Positions 1-9,183 of a DNA stretch of 64,000 bases are shown here, in pieces. The stretch lies in the NCBI GenBank assembly GCA_938005745.1, contig CALLMM010000010.1, forward strand, positions 287,090-351,089. The letters are read 5' to 3'. Under the pieces are notes generated by a model. That model searched no databases. It was not told the DNA's origin and saw nothing but the letters and a program-made list of their open reading frames with translations. The translations under genes were made by a program, and so were the position numbers. Each line of letters opens with the position of its first letter. Position 1 is the stretch's first letter. The stretch is from an uncultured Chthonomonadales bacterium. Its GTDB lineage: Bacteria; Armatimonadota; Chthonomonadetes; Chthonomonadales; CAJBBX01.

Positions 1-690
1 GCGATAGCCGAACGACTGGATCTGAATAACGCGCCCGTCCTTGTTGAACAGGAACATGTAGGTGTTCTGTCCGCGCTCATAGACCCAGGTTACCTCGCCG
101 TCGCCCTGCGAACTCTGGCTGGAGGCGCCGCCCATTCCCACGCTGCCGCCGATCCCGCCGCCAGACATCGCACCGCCGGGCATAGGACCGATCCCTTCAT
201 CGTCATCGCCAAAGCGTCCACCGCGCATGCCGCCGCCCATTCCGGGCATGCCGCCCATGCTGGGCATACCGCCGCGCATGCCGCCGCCCATGCCGGAGAA
301 GGCGCCGTAGTTCAGTCCGGGGGGAGGCCCGGTCACCGGTCCGCCGCCCATCATGCCGGGAGGCGCGGACATACCGCCACCCATCATCATGCCGCTGTAG
401 CCGCCCATGCCGGGAGGCGGTCCGGAAGGCAGTCCAGGCAAGCCGCCGGGAGCGCCCCCGCCGAAGCCCTGCTGTCTCCCGCCGGTCTGTCCGCCCTCCA
501 GACCCGAAACCGCGCCTACCTCAATACGGGTCGGCGGACCGTGCAGCCTGAGTACTTCGTTCCACGGGCGCATAATGCGAACGCCGAGAAGCTCGCGTTC
601 CGGGCGCGCCTGGGCGAAAGACGGGAGCGCGGCCAGTGTCAACAGACCGGTTGCAGCCAGGCACGCGGCTCCGCCAATAAGTCGTCGCAT
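1..690 (-). CDS. Secreted Gly/Met/Pro-rich protein, BamE/SmpA-like, C-terminus off the window
   Basis: Reading from the ATG at 690 gives 230 codons with no stop before the left edge, so the C-terminus is missing. AGGAGGG lies 7 bases before the ATG. Residues 1-27 are a Sec signal peptide ending PSFAQA. Residues about 35-58 (LLGVRIMRPWNEVLRLHGPP) look like the first half of the BamE/SmpA-OmlA fold, in which a conserved G-x-P follows a short helix. Residues about 60-195 are low complexity, with many GGM, GMGG and PPG runs. The last visible residues (VTWVYERG, then MFLFNKDGRVIQI) look like the closing strands of the same fold. The picture is a small beta domain split by a long Gly/Met-rich insertion. 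The fold match is by eye; the function is unknown. Confidence 0.75.
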   Translation of the reverse strand, partial: MRRLIGGAACLAATGLLTLAALPSFAQARPERELLGVRIMRPWNEVLRLHGPPTRIEVGAVSGLEGGQTGGRQQGFGGGAPGGLPGLPSGPPPGMGGYSGMMMGGGMSAPPGMMGGGPVTGPPPGLNYGAFSGMGGGMRGGMPSMGGMPGMGGGMRGGRFGDDDEGIGPMPGGAMSGGGIGGSVGMGGASSQSSQGDGEVTWVYERGQNTYMFLFNKDGRVIQIQSFGYR

Positions 691-1055
691 TGAGTATCCC
701 TCCTGAGAGTAAGGCAAGAAATCCGGTCGAATAGTCCTGCATTCATTTTACGCTTTTTGCGCGCCGAATTCCTTCCTTTTGTCGGTAATTTGCATGAAAT
801 CTTCACGGATGATGTTCCGCCTGCGAAAGACAGCCCGTGACGCCACGACGGCTGTCGCGGAGCGGCGCGAGGATCGGCAGGAGCCTTCTCCTCCATCGCC
901 TGTCTGACATTTGGACGATACGCGCTTTCGCGGGGTTACACCTCCGCGGAAAAAAACGTTGTCCGTCGCCGCAGGGATTCCCGATGCGTGGAGAGCATGG
1001 AGGGAGCGGAGCGCGGAGAGCAGGCGGCGCACGGCTCTCCGCGTCGCGGCAGAAC
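691..1055. other. Intergenic stretch, no convincing gene
   Basis: This 365-base gap lies between two minus-strand genes. It should carry the promoter of the 1-690 gene. A TAAAAT -10-like hexamer on the minus strand at 745-750 is the only candidate and has no good -35. A GC-rich hairpin at 1012-1043 sits just past the oxidoreductase stop. Short reading frames here lack ribosome sites and domain-like sequence. Confidence 0.5.
1012..1043 (-). terminator. GC-rich hairpin after the Gfo/Idh gene
   Basis: A perfect 10-bp stem (CGCGGAGAGC at 1012-1021 with GCTCTCCGCG at 1034-1043, 12-base loop) starts 13 bases past the stop codon. No T-tract follows on the minus strand, so it may act as a weak or Rho-assisted terminator, or as an mRNA 3' end protector. 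Confidence 0.4.
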
Positions 1056-2384
1056 TCAGAGCGTGTAGTCGGAGGGTTTGATCTCGATCCGGGTGCCCCG
1101 GGCGATGGCTTCGTTGGCGCGGCAGGCGGCGACGGTGCAGCCCAGCGCCTCCCTCCAGTCGCAGGTGACCGGGGAGCCGGTGCGGATGCTGTTGAAGAAG
1201 TCCTCCAGCTCCAGCAGGTAGCTGCTCTTGCCTGCCACGCTGCCGGACAGGGTCCTCTCCCCGACCTTGACGCCGGACTGATTGAGCTTTTTGGTCGCCT
1301 CCGGGTCGAGCTTCAGCCCGGACTGTCCGCGCTGTCCCGTCTCTTTGTTGACCGCGCTCTTCATCCAGTCTTCCTGCTGCGCGCGCGGCTCGCGGAAGCA
1401 GGCGCTGCTCACCTTGCGGTCTTCCGAGATGATGAGGGTGCCTCCGTCGCCCATAAACTGCTCGTAGTAGCCGTCGTACTGATTGGTGGTCAGGGAGGTG
1501 TAGGCGAACCGGACGTTGTTGGGGTACTCAAACAGGACCATTACGTTGTCGTAGACGGTGCGTCCGTCCTTCCAGTAGTCTATGCCGCCCATGCCGATGA
1601 CGGCGGTCGGCACGGCTCCCAAAAACCAGTTAACGGCGTGTATCTGGTGCGTGCCAAGCTCCGCCATCAGTCCCTGCGAGTACTCTTTATACAGACGCCA
1701 GTTCCAGTGACGGTCGTTGGTATCTTTGGGGACGGGCGTGCGCCGCCAGGAGCCGTTGCGGTTCCACTGGGCGCGGATATGCGTGATCTTGCCGCAGACT
1801 TTCGCGCTGTGGATCATCTCCCAGGCGTGATTGTAGAGCACGTCGGCGCGCCGCTGATGTCCGATCTGCAGGATCTTCTTTGCGTCCAGCGCGGCGCGCG
1901 CCATCGCCTTCGCCGACGGAATATCATACGCCATCATCTTCTCGCAGAAGACCTGCTTGCCCGCCTTCAGCGCGTCTATGGCGATCGGAGCATGCAGATA
2001 GAGGGGGGTCGCGATCAGGACGGCTTCGATATCCGGGCGGTCGAGCAGGGCGCGGTAGTCCTTATAGCCCTGCGCTCCAGGAACGTCCTTGAGGGCGCGC
2101 TGAAGGTTCGGCTCGTAGATGTCGCAGACGGCGACCATCTTCACGCCCGGCACGCTCAGGGCGGATTTGAAAATCTGACCGTAGCCCTGCGTGCCGACGC
2201 CGATGATGCCGCAGTTGACCGGGCGGCTCTCTTTCAGCGCGGCTTCGCGCCTCTCCTGCGCCTCCGCCGCATAGGTCAGCGAGACGCCCATGGCGGCGGC
2301 GATCGCGGCGGCTCCCTGTATGAAGTCGCGGCGGGAGACTGCGCTGTCCGCCAGAGTGATCTGCGGTTGGCGATCCTGGGTCAT
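1056..2384 (-). CDS. Tat-exported Gfo/Idh/MocA family oxidoreductase
   Basis: 442 residues, a normal size for the family. The start at 2384 (MTQDRQPQ) has AAGGAGA 6 bases upstream; a longer frame upstream has no ribosome site. A twin-arginine signal is visible at about residues 23-45 (SRRDFIQGAAAIAAAMG), so the enzyme is probably exported folded with its NAD(P). The Rossmann motif follows (GIIGVGTQGYG, then VAVCD). The usual EKP motif reads EKM (CEKMMAY). The family oxidises or reduces sugars and related polyols. Tat-exported members are abundant in Planctomycetes-like bacteria and their substrates are mostly unknown. The next gene in the same direction is a secreted FADGH protein 17 bases upstream, so the two may be cotranscribed. 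The family call is firm; the substrate cannot be given. Confidence 0.92.
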   Translation of the reverse strand: MTQDRQPQITLADSAVSRRDFIQGAAAIAAAMGVSLTYAAEAQERREAALKESRPVNCGIIGVGTQGYGQIFKSALSVPGVKMVAVCDIYEPNLQRALKDVPGAQGYKDYRALLDRPDIEAVLIATPLYLHAPIAIDALKAGKQVFCEKMMAYDIPSAKAMARAALDAKKILQIGHQRRADVLYNHAWEMIHSAKVCGKITHIRAQWNRNGSWRRTPVPKDTNDRHWNWRLYKEYSQGLMAELGTHQIHAVNWFLGAVPTAVIGMGGIDYWKDGRTVYDNVMVLFEYPNNVRFAYTSLTTNQYDGYYEQFMGDGGTLIISEDRKVSSACFREPRAQQEDWMKSAVNKETGQRGQSGLKLDPEATKKLNQSGVKVGERTLSGSVAGKSSYLLELEDFFNSIRTGSPVTCDWREALGCTVAACRANEAIARGTRIEIKPSDYTL

Positions 2385-2401
2385 CGAATCTTCTCCTTGT
2401 A

Positions 2402-3337
2402 CTATCTGGGACCGGGCTTGCGCGGAGGCGCGGGATTTTTCGGCGAAGTTTGCGGTCTGGGAAGCCTGGGCGGTCGCGCCTCGAATCGCTGCCTTTTCAT
2501 TGCCGCCGCCATCGTTTGCCACTCCGGCTCCGGCACGCGCCGGACATGCCCGTCCGCAAACGCCACCCCGCGCGTATTATCCGGCGCTGCGCTCATCTCG
2601 TAGAACATCACCGTCTCGGCGGGGCTTTCCACTCCCGGCGACAGCGCGAACGAGAGCGCGGGATTCGGCTGATACGGCTCTTTTGTCTCCGGGTGCATCC
2701 AGACCGCCTGATCTTTGACATACGGCATCACCGCCTCCCGGACCGCCTCGCTGTTTTTCATCGGCGGGTAGACGTCGTCGTAGTCCTGGCAGTACATCAA
2801 CACGCCCAGCGCGATCTGTTTGAGATTGTTTTCGGAGGTCTCATTGACCGCGGGCTTGCTCGCCTCGACATGCTCGGCGATCTCCTGCTCCAGATCGAAT
2901 GCGCGGATGTCGTTGAGATGCCCCGCGCTCTTGAGATGGATGAGCGACAGCGAAAGCGTCGTCTCCGGGGTGAGCGGCTCAGGCTTTGGCAGCGACTCCG
3001 GTCCGCCCCGCATCAGGGCGGCGAAGTTTGTCGGTCGGGAGGAGGCGCGATAGGCGACCAGGTAGGTCTCCGTTCCGATCGTTACCATCTGCCCCTGCGT
3101 GTAGTAGACGTTGCCGCCGATCATGCCGCCGAGCATCGCCGCGTAGAACCCGGTGTCGCCGGCTCCGCTGAGGGTGATGCGTGTCCAGTCCGCATTCAGA
3201 TCCTTCATCTTCCGGGTGAGCGGAAACGTCTTGCCGGACAGCAGCGACTGCAGGTCCGCGCTGCTGCCGGAGGGATTCTGCGCGTAGACGGGCAACGCCA
3301 GCATCGCCAGCGTTATCAGAAACGCGATCCGTCGCAT
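2402..3337 (-). CDS. Secreted protein with DUF1559-like FADGH domain but no pilin helix
   Basis: 311 residues with a Sec signal peptide (MRRIAFLITLAMLALPVYAQ) and AAGGAGAG about 10 bases before the ATG. Residues about 40-110 include a small beta-rich region. From about residue 168 the protein resembles the periplasmic part of DUF1559 pseudopilins: NNLKQIALGVLMYCQDYDD, then YPPM, YVKD, and GVAFADGHVRR near residue 262. The window's true pseudopilin (62582-63370) carries the same elements behind a prepilin helix ([22 protein letters not shown]). Here the helix is replaced by an ordinary cleavable signal. The C-terminal 45 residues are Pro/Arg rich. It may be a free periplasmic relative of pseudopilin. 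The function is unknown. Confidence 0.8.
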   Translation of the reverse strand: MRRIAFLITLAMLALPVYAQNPSGSSADLQSLLSGKTFPLTRKMKDLNADWTRITLSGAGDTGFYAAMLGGMIGGNVYYTQGQMVTIGTETYLVAYRASSRPTNFAALMRGGPESLPKPEPLTPETTLSLSLIHLKSAGHLNDIRAFDLEQEIAEHVEASKPAVNETSENNLKQIALGVLMYCQDYDDVYPPMKNSEAVREAVMPYVKDQAVWMHPETKEPYQPNPALSFALSPGVESPAETVMFYEMSAAPDNTRGVAFADGHVRRVPEPEWQTMAAAMKRQRFEARPPRLPRPQTSPKNPAPPRKPGPR

Positions 3338-3403
3338 CCTCGTCTCTCCTTCTGTCTCATAGACTGCGTGGACGCCGATGATCCGTCTGCGGCGAAGACG
3401 GCG

Positions 3404-4510
3404 CTAGTCGAACCCGATGCGGGTGATCTCCAGAGTTCGATCTGCCTGCTCATGCATCATTATAACACGTATGTTGGGATGGGCGCGGCAGTAGTCGCGC
3501 GCCCCCTCCGGTCCCAGCACAAAAAAGGCGGTCGAAAGGGCGTCGCTGTCGGCTGCGGCGGGAGCGATCACCGAGACGCTGAGCGCGCCCTGCGAGGGAC
3601 TGCCGGTCAGCGGGTCCAGAATGTGGCTGTAGCGGACGCCCTCCGACTCGAAAAACTGCTCGTAGCTGCCGGAGGTGGAGAGCGCCTGATCGCGCAGAGA
3701 GAGCGTCTCGATCGGCGTCTCATGGTCGCGGGGATCGCGCAGCGTGAACTCCCATGCCTCGGCGTCGGGGGGCGATCCCAGCGCGTAGATCGTGCTCTGT
3801 CCCCCGTGCACAACCGCCCGCGAGACGTGGTAGAACCGCAGGGTCTCCACGGCGGCGTCTACGGCATACCCTTTGCCGATCGCGCCCAGATTGAGCGATA
3901 GCTGCGGCGCGGTGAAGCGGATCAGGTGATCCTCGTCATCGAAGAGGATGCGGTACATCCCGACGTTTTCCAGCGCGGCGCGGATCTCCTCCTCCGACGG
4001 AACCCGCCCCTCGCCCCGGCGGAACCCCCACAGGCGGGTCAGAGGATCGGTCGTAATATCAAAGGCGCCCTCTGTCTGCAGGTTGAGGGCGGCGCATCGT
4101 TTCAGCAGATGGTAGAGACGCGGCTCCAGCCGGACCCACTGATGCGGGGCGTGCTGATTGAGGCGCGAGATGTCGCTGTCCTCGCGATAGTGGCTCAACT
4201 GCCGCTCCAGCCGCTCTATTTCGTCCAGAGCCTCCTCCGCCGCTCCGATGAGCATCTCCCGCTCTCTGCCCGCTAGATAGATCTCGAACAGGCTGCCCAT
4301 CGCGGCGCGCTGTACGCGGGGAAAGACCCACTCCGACGCGGCGGTCGGCGGGTCAGAGGCGGGCGTGCTGGAGACGGGAGCGGGCTGCGTCAGCGCGACC
4401 TTTGGCGTCGGTCCCGGGCGGTAGTCTGCCGCTTTCGGCTCCGGCGGCTCCTCATCAGCCAGTTTTTCCAGCCAGCGCATGAAAGCGCGACCAAACAGGT
4501 AGGAGAACAT
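3404..4510 (-). CDS. apbE: ApbE-like FAD:protein FMN transferase
   Basis: 368 residues. ApbE enzymes use FAD to attach FMN to threonine residues of exported flavoproteins such as the NqrC and RnfG subunits. The family landmarks occur in order: AMGSLFEIYL, LSHYREDSDISRLN, GAFDITTDPLTRLWGF, LNLGAIGKGYAVD, VHGGQSTIYALG, then RYSHILDPLTG and ADSDALSTAFFVLG near the end, which includes the metal-binding Asp/Ser region. The N-terminus is unusual: the first 60 residues are charged and Pro-rich with no clear lipobox or signal peptide. An alternative start at 4480 (MRWLEKL) is possible because the 4510 ATG has a weak ribosome site. No Nqr or Rnf genes are in the window, so the target is unknown. Confidence 0.9.
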   Translation of the reverse strand: MFSYLFGRAFMRWLEKLADEEPPEPKAADYRPGPTPKVALTQPAPVSSTPASDPPTAASEWVFPRVQRAAMGSLFEIYLAGREREMLIGAAEEALDEIERLERQLSHYREDSDISRLNQHAPHQWVRLEPRLYHLLKRCAALNLQTEGAFDITTDPLTRLWGFRRGEGRVPSEEEIRAALENVGMYRILFDDEDHLIRFTAPQLSLNLGAIGKGYAVDAAVETLRFYHVSRAVVHGGQSTIYALGSPPDAEAWEFTLRDPRDHETPIETLSLRDQALSTSGSYEQFFESEGVRYSHILDPLTGSPSQGALSVSVIAPAAADSDALSTAFFVLGPEGARDYCRAHPNIRVIMMHEQADRTLEITRIGFD

Positions 4511-4745
4511 GCTGTTTCGGGTTCGGGTTGATATGCATACAATGTTACTATATCATAGATCGCCGGAAACTCCAACACATGGGGAAGCCGCACAATTTCC
4601 CGCGTGCCGGCAGGAGATTGAGGACACGGAATCTAACCTTGCCCCGTAATGATAGGGAGTATTCAGTTCGTCGCGGTTTCGAAGAGCCGGCGGCGCGACT
4701 CTTCGGACGCGCAACGGCGCATCCATTCTTCAGGAGATGATGTTT

Positions 4746-7700
4746 ATGAGAAATCGTATGAGGCTGATCGGGCTGACGCTGTTCCTGGCTCTGGTCAGCG
4801 TCGCTGCGACGGCGCAGGAGAAGGTGCTGCTCCAGTACAAGGCGCAGGTCGGGCAGACGGTTCGCTATCGCTCCGAGGGCAAGCTGACGATCGAAGCCAT
4901 GGGGCAGAAGATCAATCAGGAGCAGAAGCAGACCGAGAAGGTTACCTTCACCGCCGTGTCGCCGTCGGGCGAGATCACGTTGGAGAAGGAGGAGGAGTCC
5001 TCGGAGGTTACCATCGAGGGGCAGTCGGTTCCTTCGGACAACGAGAAGACGAAAGAGACCATCGTCATCCGCCCCAACGGCGCACTGGTCTCCTATAAAT
5101 CCACGGCGCAGCCGGAGCAGGCGAAGATCTCGGCGCGCCTCTACGCCGCCAGCACCGTGATCTTCTCCGACAAGCCGGTCGGGGTCGGCGATAAGTGGAC
5201 GCACGAGACGAAAGCCGACGAGGAGATCGGCGTGCGCGCGGGCAGGGCGGAGTACGAGGTGCTCGGCTTCGAGAAGTACAACGGCATAGACGCGGTGCGG
5301 GTGAAGATGACCTACCAGGAGTCGGAAGGCTCTCCGGCGATGATCGCGCGCGGCACGTTCTGGATTGAGAAGTCCTCCGGCGATACGCTCAAAAGCGAGT
5401 CGGAGGTGGAGAACCTGATCCTGGAGTTCGCCGGCGTGAAGGTAACCGCCAGCGGCAAGGGGACCGGCGAGCGGATCAGCGGCAGCCCGCTGGGCGGCGC
5501 GCCGGCAGAAGGCGGGCAGACTGCCTCCGCCAAACCGGAGCCGAAGAAGGAGAAGACCATTGACGAGACGGTCAAGGACTTCGAGAAGATGGAGGGCGTC
5601 TTCATCCTCTACCGCAAGCGCGAGAGCGGACGCGATACGATCTATCTGGAGTTGAAGGAGGAGCAGCTCAATCAGTTGATGATGCTGCAGGCGACCGCCA
5701 GCACGGGCACCTCCGATCAGGTGGTGGCGGGCGACCCGATCAACGACATTCTCTTCAAGTTCGTGCGCGCCAACGAGGAGCGTCTCTATCTGGTCCTCCC
5801 GAATATCAACTTCCGCGCCGCCGACGGCAAGCCGATCAGGCGTTCGGTGGATCGCGCCTTCGCCGAATCGATCCTGGAGGCGTTCAAGATCGAAGCCCGG
5901 CAGCCGGAGCGCAAGAGCCTGCTGATCAACGTCAGCGATCTCTTTCGGGGCGACATCGCGCAGGTGAGCGCGCTGTTCCGAAGCGGAGGCGGCTCGCTGC
6001 CGATCCAGGGGCTTCAGCGAGGCGCAAACTACTCCCTCGACCGCGACAAGACCTCGGTGGTGGCGATCAAGGTCTTCCCGGACAACCTCTTCATCCAGTC
6101 GGAGTATAACTTCACTAGCTCCACCGGCGGAGGCGCGGGGATCGGCAGCATTCTGGGAGGCGGCGGGACGCTTCCGGATAGTCGCAGCGCGGTCATTCGC
6201 GTCAACTACAACCTGTTCCCTCTCCGGGACAACGGTTTCCGTCCGCGTCTGGCGGACCCGCGCGTCGGCTACTTCTACACGGAGTATGAGGACTACACCA
6301 GCGACGCCAGCATGGACCGGAAGGTGCGCTACATCTACCGCTGGCACATCGAGAAAGCCGATCCCACCGCAAAGCTCTCTCCGCCGAAGAAGCCTATCGT
6401 CTTCTGGATGGACAATGCGATCCCGACCGAGTATCGCGAGGCGGTGCGCGAAGGGATTCTGATGTGGAATAAGGCGTTCGAGCGGATCGGGGTTCGGGAC
6501 GCGATCGTCGTCAAACAGATGCCCGATGACGCCGACTTCGATCACGCGGATATGCGCTACAACGTGATCCGCTGGTCTACCACCGAAAGCTCGCCCTACG
6601 GAGCCATCGCGCTGTTCCGCGTGAACCGGCTGACCGGGGAGATCCTCAACGCCGGCATCACCATTGACGCGGAAGCGACGCGCACCACCAAATACGGACG
6701 GAGAGTGCAGGTCAGTCCGGCAACCTACTTCGACCAGATGGACGCACCGCAGACTCACGCCTGCAACGATCCGCGCCGGTGTAACCATGCGCTGATGGCG
6801 GCGCAGGAGGCGTGGCTTGGATGGAGCGCACTAAGCCTGCTTGCGCCGGTCTCGCAGGCGGATGAGAAGGTCTTCGTACACGCGTTTCTGCGCGAGATGG
6901 TCGCGCATGAGATGGGGCACATCCTCGGACTGCGGCATAACTTTATCGCCAGTACCCTCAACACGCCGGATCAGCTTCGCAGCAGCCGACGGCTGCAGGA
7001 GACGGGCGTTACGGCTTCGGTGATGGAGTACGCCCCGTTCAACCTCTTCGCGCTGCGGCAGAAGGGCGTTCCCTTCTTCTCGCCGACCATCGGTCCCTAC
7101 GATAAGTTCGCCATTGAGTACGGCTATACGCCGCTTCCCGGAAAGACCCCGCAGGAGGAGCTGCCGGCGCTGCAGAGGATCGCTTCGCGCACCAACCTGC
7201 CCGGTCTTGCCTGGCAGGGCGACGAGTACGCCGACTCCTTCGATCCCGCCATCGTCCGCTTCGATCTGGGCAGCGACCCGATGGAGTACTATACGCGCCG
7301 TCTGCAGACGACCCGCTTCCTGCTGATGAACCTGGGAAGCCGCGTGCCGAAGAAGGGCGAGAGCTACTGGGAGTTCACGCGCCAGTTCAACGGCTTGTTG
7401 AACGCCTACGCCTCCGCCGCCGCCAGCGCGACCCGCTATATCGGCGGACTGAACATGAACCGCAACCATCGGGGCGATGAGCGCGAGAAGCCGACGCTGG
7501 TTCCGGTTGACAGCAGCCATCAGCGCAGGGCGATGAACCTGCTCAACACCTACATCTTCTCAGAGCGAGCCTTCTCGTTCCCCGCCAGCTACTTCACGCG
7601 GATGACCACCGAGCCGTATGGAGATATGCTCTCGATTGTATCCGGAAGCGCGCAGCCGGACTTTCCGGTGCGGGACACCTTCTCCAACATCCAGCGCTCC

Positions 7701-8165
7701 GCGCTGCGCCGGCTGTTCAGTACGGCGGTGCTGCGCCGCATCGCCAACAACGAGTTCAAGGTCGGCGAGAGCAACAACCCGTTCACGCTGGCGGAGCTGT
7801 ATCAGTCGGTGGGAAGAACGGTCTGGTCGGATGTCGGGGGCGGCAGGAGCGTTCCGGCGCTTCGCCGCGCACTGCAGCGCAGCCATCTCGATCTGATGAT
7901 TGAGATGGTGATCAATCCGCCCGCCAACACTCCCGACGACGCCCGGATGCTGGCATGGGATCAACTGCGCCAGCTTCGCACGCGGATCGGCGCGGCGCGC
8001 CGATCGGGAGGATACGACACCTACACCCGCCTGCATCTGGACGAGGCGTTGATGCGGATCAACCGCGCGCTGGATGCCCGCCAGATGATCGGCGCGCCCG
8101 CGCCGCCGCAGCCCAGTCTGCTCCAACTCCTGCTGGGTGGCAGTGCGCAGCCGGGGCAGCCCTGA
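4746..8165 (+). CDS. Large secreted metzincin-type zinc protease (DUF5117/DUF4953-like)
   Basis: 1139 residues. Three ATGs occur at 4737, 4740 and 4746. AGGAG at 4732-4736 abuts the first and sits 9 bases before 4746, which starts a good Sec signal (MRNRMRLIGLTLFLALVSVAATAQ). Residues 25-250 form a beta-rich N-terminal module resembling DUF6263 (YKAQVGQTVRYRSEG). From about residue 285 the DUF5117-like part begins (DFEKMEGVFILYRKRE, YLELKEEQL). The zinc motif HEMGHILGLRH starts at H721 and fits HExxHxxGxxH exactly, with a Met-turn (SVMEYAP) about 40 residues later. The protein probably cleaves peptides outside the cytoplasm or in the envelope. An intrinsic terminator follows directly, so it is likely transcribed alone. 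Confidence 0.9.
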   Translation: MRNRMRLIGLTLFLALVSVAATAQEKVLLQYKAQVGQTVRYRSEGKLTIEAMGQKINQEQKQTEKVTFTAVSPSGEITLEKEEESSEVTIEGQSVPSDNEKTKETIVIRPNGALVSYKSTAQPEQAKISARLYAASTVIFSDKPVGVGDKWTHETKADEEIGVRAGRAEYEVLGFEKYNGIDAVRVKMTYQESEGSPAMIARGTFWIEKSSGDTLKSESEVENLILEFAGVKVTASGKGTGERISGSPLGGAPAEGGQTASAKPEPKKEKTIDETVKDFEKMEGVFILYRKRESGRDTIYLELKEEQLNQLMMLQATASTGTSDQVVAGDPINDILFKFVRANEERLYLVLPNINFRAADGKPIRRSVDRAFAESILEAFKIEARQPERKSLLINVSDLFRGDIAQVSALFRSGGGSLPIQGLQRGANYSLDRDKTSVVAIKVFPDNLFIQSEYNFTSSTGGGAGIGSILGGGGTLPDSRSAVIRVNYNLFPLRDNGFRPRLADPRVGYFYTEYEDYTSDASMDRKVRYIYRWHIEKADPTAKLSPPKKPIVFWMDNAIPTEYREAVREGILMWNKAFERIGVRDAIVVKQMPDDADFDHADMRYNVIRWSTTESSPYGAIALFRVNRLTGEILNAGITIDAEATRTTKYGRRVQVSPATYFDQMDAPQTHACNDPRRCNHALMAAQEAWLGWSALSLLAPVSQADEKVFVHAFLREMVAHEMGHILGLRHNFIASTLNTPDQLRSSRRLQETGVTASVMEYAPFNLFALRQKGVPFFSPTIGPYDKFAIEYGYTPLPGKTPQEELPALQRIASRTNLPGLAWQGDEYADSFDPAIVRFDLGSDPMEYYTRRLQTTRFLLMNLGSRVPKKGESYWEFTRQFNGLLNAYASAAASATRYIGGLNMNRNHRGDEREKPTLVPVDSSHQRRAMNLLNTYIFSERAFSFPASYFTRMTTEPYGDMLSIVSGSAQPDFPVRDTFSNIQRSALRRLFSTAVLRRIANNEFKVGESNNPFTLAELYQSVGRTVWSDVGGGRSVPALRRALQRSHLDLMIEMVINPPANTPDDARMLAWDQLRQLRTRIGAARRSGGYDTYTRLHLDEALMRINRALDARQMIGAPAPPQPSLLQLLLGGSAQPGQP

Positions 8166-8173
8166 CACAGGGA

Positions 8174-8211
8174 GACCGGAGCGATGCCGGGAGGCGGCGC
8201 TCCGGTCTTTT
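8174..8211 (+). terminator. Intrinsic terminator after the metzincin gene
   Basis: A perfect 10-bp stem, GACCGGAGCG (8174-8183) with CGCTCCGGTC (8198-8207), is followed by TTTT at 8208-8211. It begins 9 bases after the stop codon and separates the protease from the aldo/keto reductase. Confidence 0.85.
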
Positions 8212-8229
8212 CGTTCAAAGGAGAAAAGG

Positions 8230-9153
8230 ATGGACTACGGTCACATTGCAGGCGTCGAAAAGCCGATCTCCCGCCTGGTACTGGGAACGATGGTCTGCAC
8301 CACCGATAACATGGAACTCACCGCCCTGCTGCTCGACTCCTTTGTGGCGGCGGGCGGAAACTGCTTTGATCTGGCGCACGTCTACGGCGCAGGAAAGACC
8401 GAGCGCGCCCTCGGACTGTGGATGAAGGAGCGCGGCAATCGTCAGCAGGTGGTCCTGATAGACAAGGGGGCGCATCACAATCAGGATCGCCGACGGGTAA
8501 CGCCCTACGATATCGCCGCCGATCTTCACGACTCGCTGGCGCGTCTGCAGACCGACTATATTGACATCTACCTGCTGCATCGCGACGACCCGAGCGTCCC
8601 GGTCGGTCCCATTGTCGAGGCGTTGAACGAGCACAGGGCGTTGGGGCGGATCCATGCCTTTGGCGGCTCGAACTGGACTGCCGCGCGCATCCAGGAAGCC
8701 AACGACTACGCAGCGGCGCATGGTCTGCAGGGATTCTGCGCCAGCAGTCCCTATTTCGGGCTGGCGATACAGAATGAGCCGACTTGGAGCGAGTGCGTCG
8801 CGCTCACTCCCGCCGATCACGCTTGGCACCGGGAGCATCAGTTCCCGCTCCTGCCCTGGTCGAGTCAGGCGAGCGGCTTCTTTACCGGACGCTACTCGCC
8901 GCAGACGCGAGACAACCCGGATGTGGTGCGAGTCTACTACAATGAGACCAACTGGGAGCGGCTGCGCCGCGCCCGCGAACTGGCGGCGCAGAAAAACGCG
9001 ACCTCCAATCAGATCGCGCTGGCGTATGTGCTGCACCAGCCCTTCCCGGTCTTTCCGCTGGTCGGTCCGCGCACGGTGGAGGAGCTGAACGACACGCTCG
9101 GCGCGTTGAAGATCTCTCTGACGCCGGAGGAGGTGCGCTATCTGGAGGCATGA
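8230..9153 (+). CDS. Aldo/keto reductase family protein
   Basis: 307 residues. The start at 8230 (MDYGHIAGVEK) has AAAGGAG 5 bases upstream; a frame extending further left runs through the terminator of the previous gene and is unlikely to be translated. The family's NAD(P)H-dependent (beta/alpha)8 barrel is supported by the catalytic set: the Asp/Tyr motif FDLAHVYGAG, the Lys in LIDKGAHH, and the His in YLLHRDD. The NADP-binding C-terminal stretch reads FPLVGPRTVEELNDTL. The substrate cannot be predicted. It heads a three-gene plus-strand group, with 30 bases to the PLP enzyme and 65 more to the Imm50-like gene. Confidence 0.92.
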   Translation: MDYGHIAGVEKPISRLVLGTMVCTTDNMELTALLLDSFVAAGGNCFDLAHVYGAGKTERALGLWMKERGNRQQVVLIDKGAHHNQDRRRVTPYDIAADLHDSLARLQTDYIDIYLLHRDDPSVPVGPIVEALNEHRALGRIHAFGGSNWTAARIQEANDYAAAHGLQGFCASSPYFGLAIQNEPTWSECVALTPADHAWHREHQFPLLPWSSQASGFFTGRYSPQTRDNPDVVRVYYNETNWERLRRARELAAQKNATSNQIALAYVLHQPFPVFPLVGPRTVEELNDTLGALKISLTPEEVRYLEA

Positions 9154-9183
9154 CCTCGCCGCCAGAGCCGCAGGAGTGAACCG

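Noticed and set aside
837..2603. A 588-residue plus-strand open frame opposite the Gfo/Idh oxidoreductase
   Set aside because: It is Arg/Gly/His-rich, has no domain and lies antisense to a gene with clear Tat and Rossmann motifs. Long antisense frames are common in GC-rich DNA.
4548..6788. A 746-residue minus-strand frame opposite the metzincin gene
   Set aside because: Sequence is low complexity (runs of Leu, Arg, Val) with no motif, while the plus strand has the HExxHxxGxxH protease.
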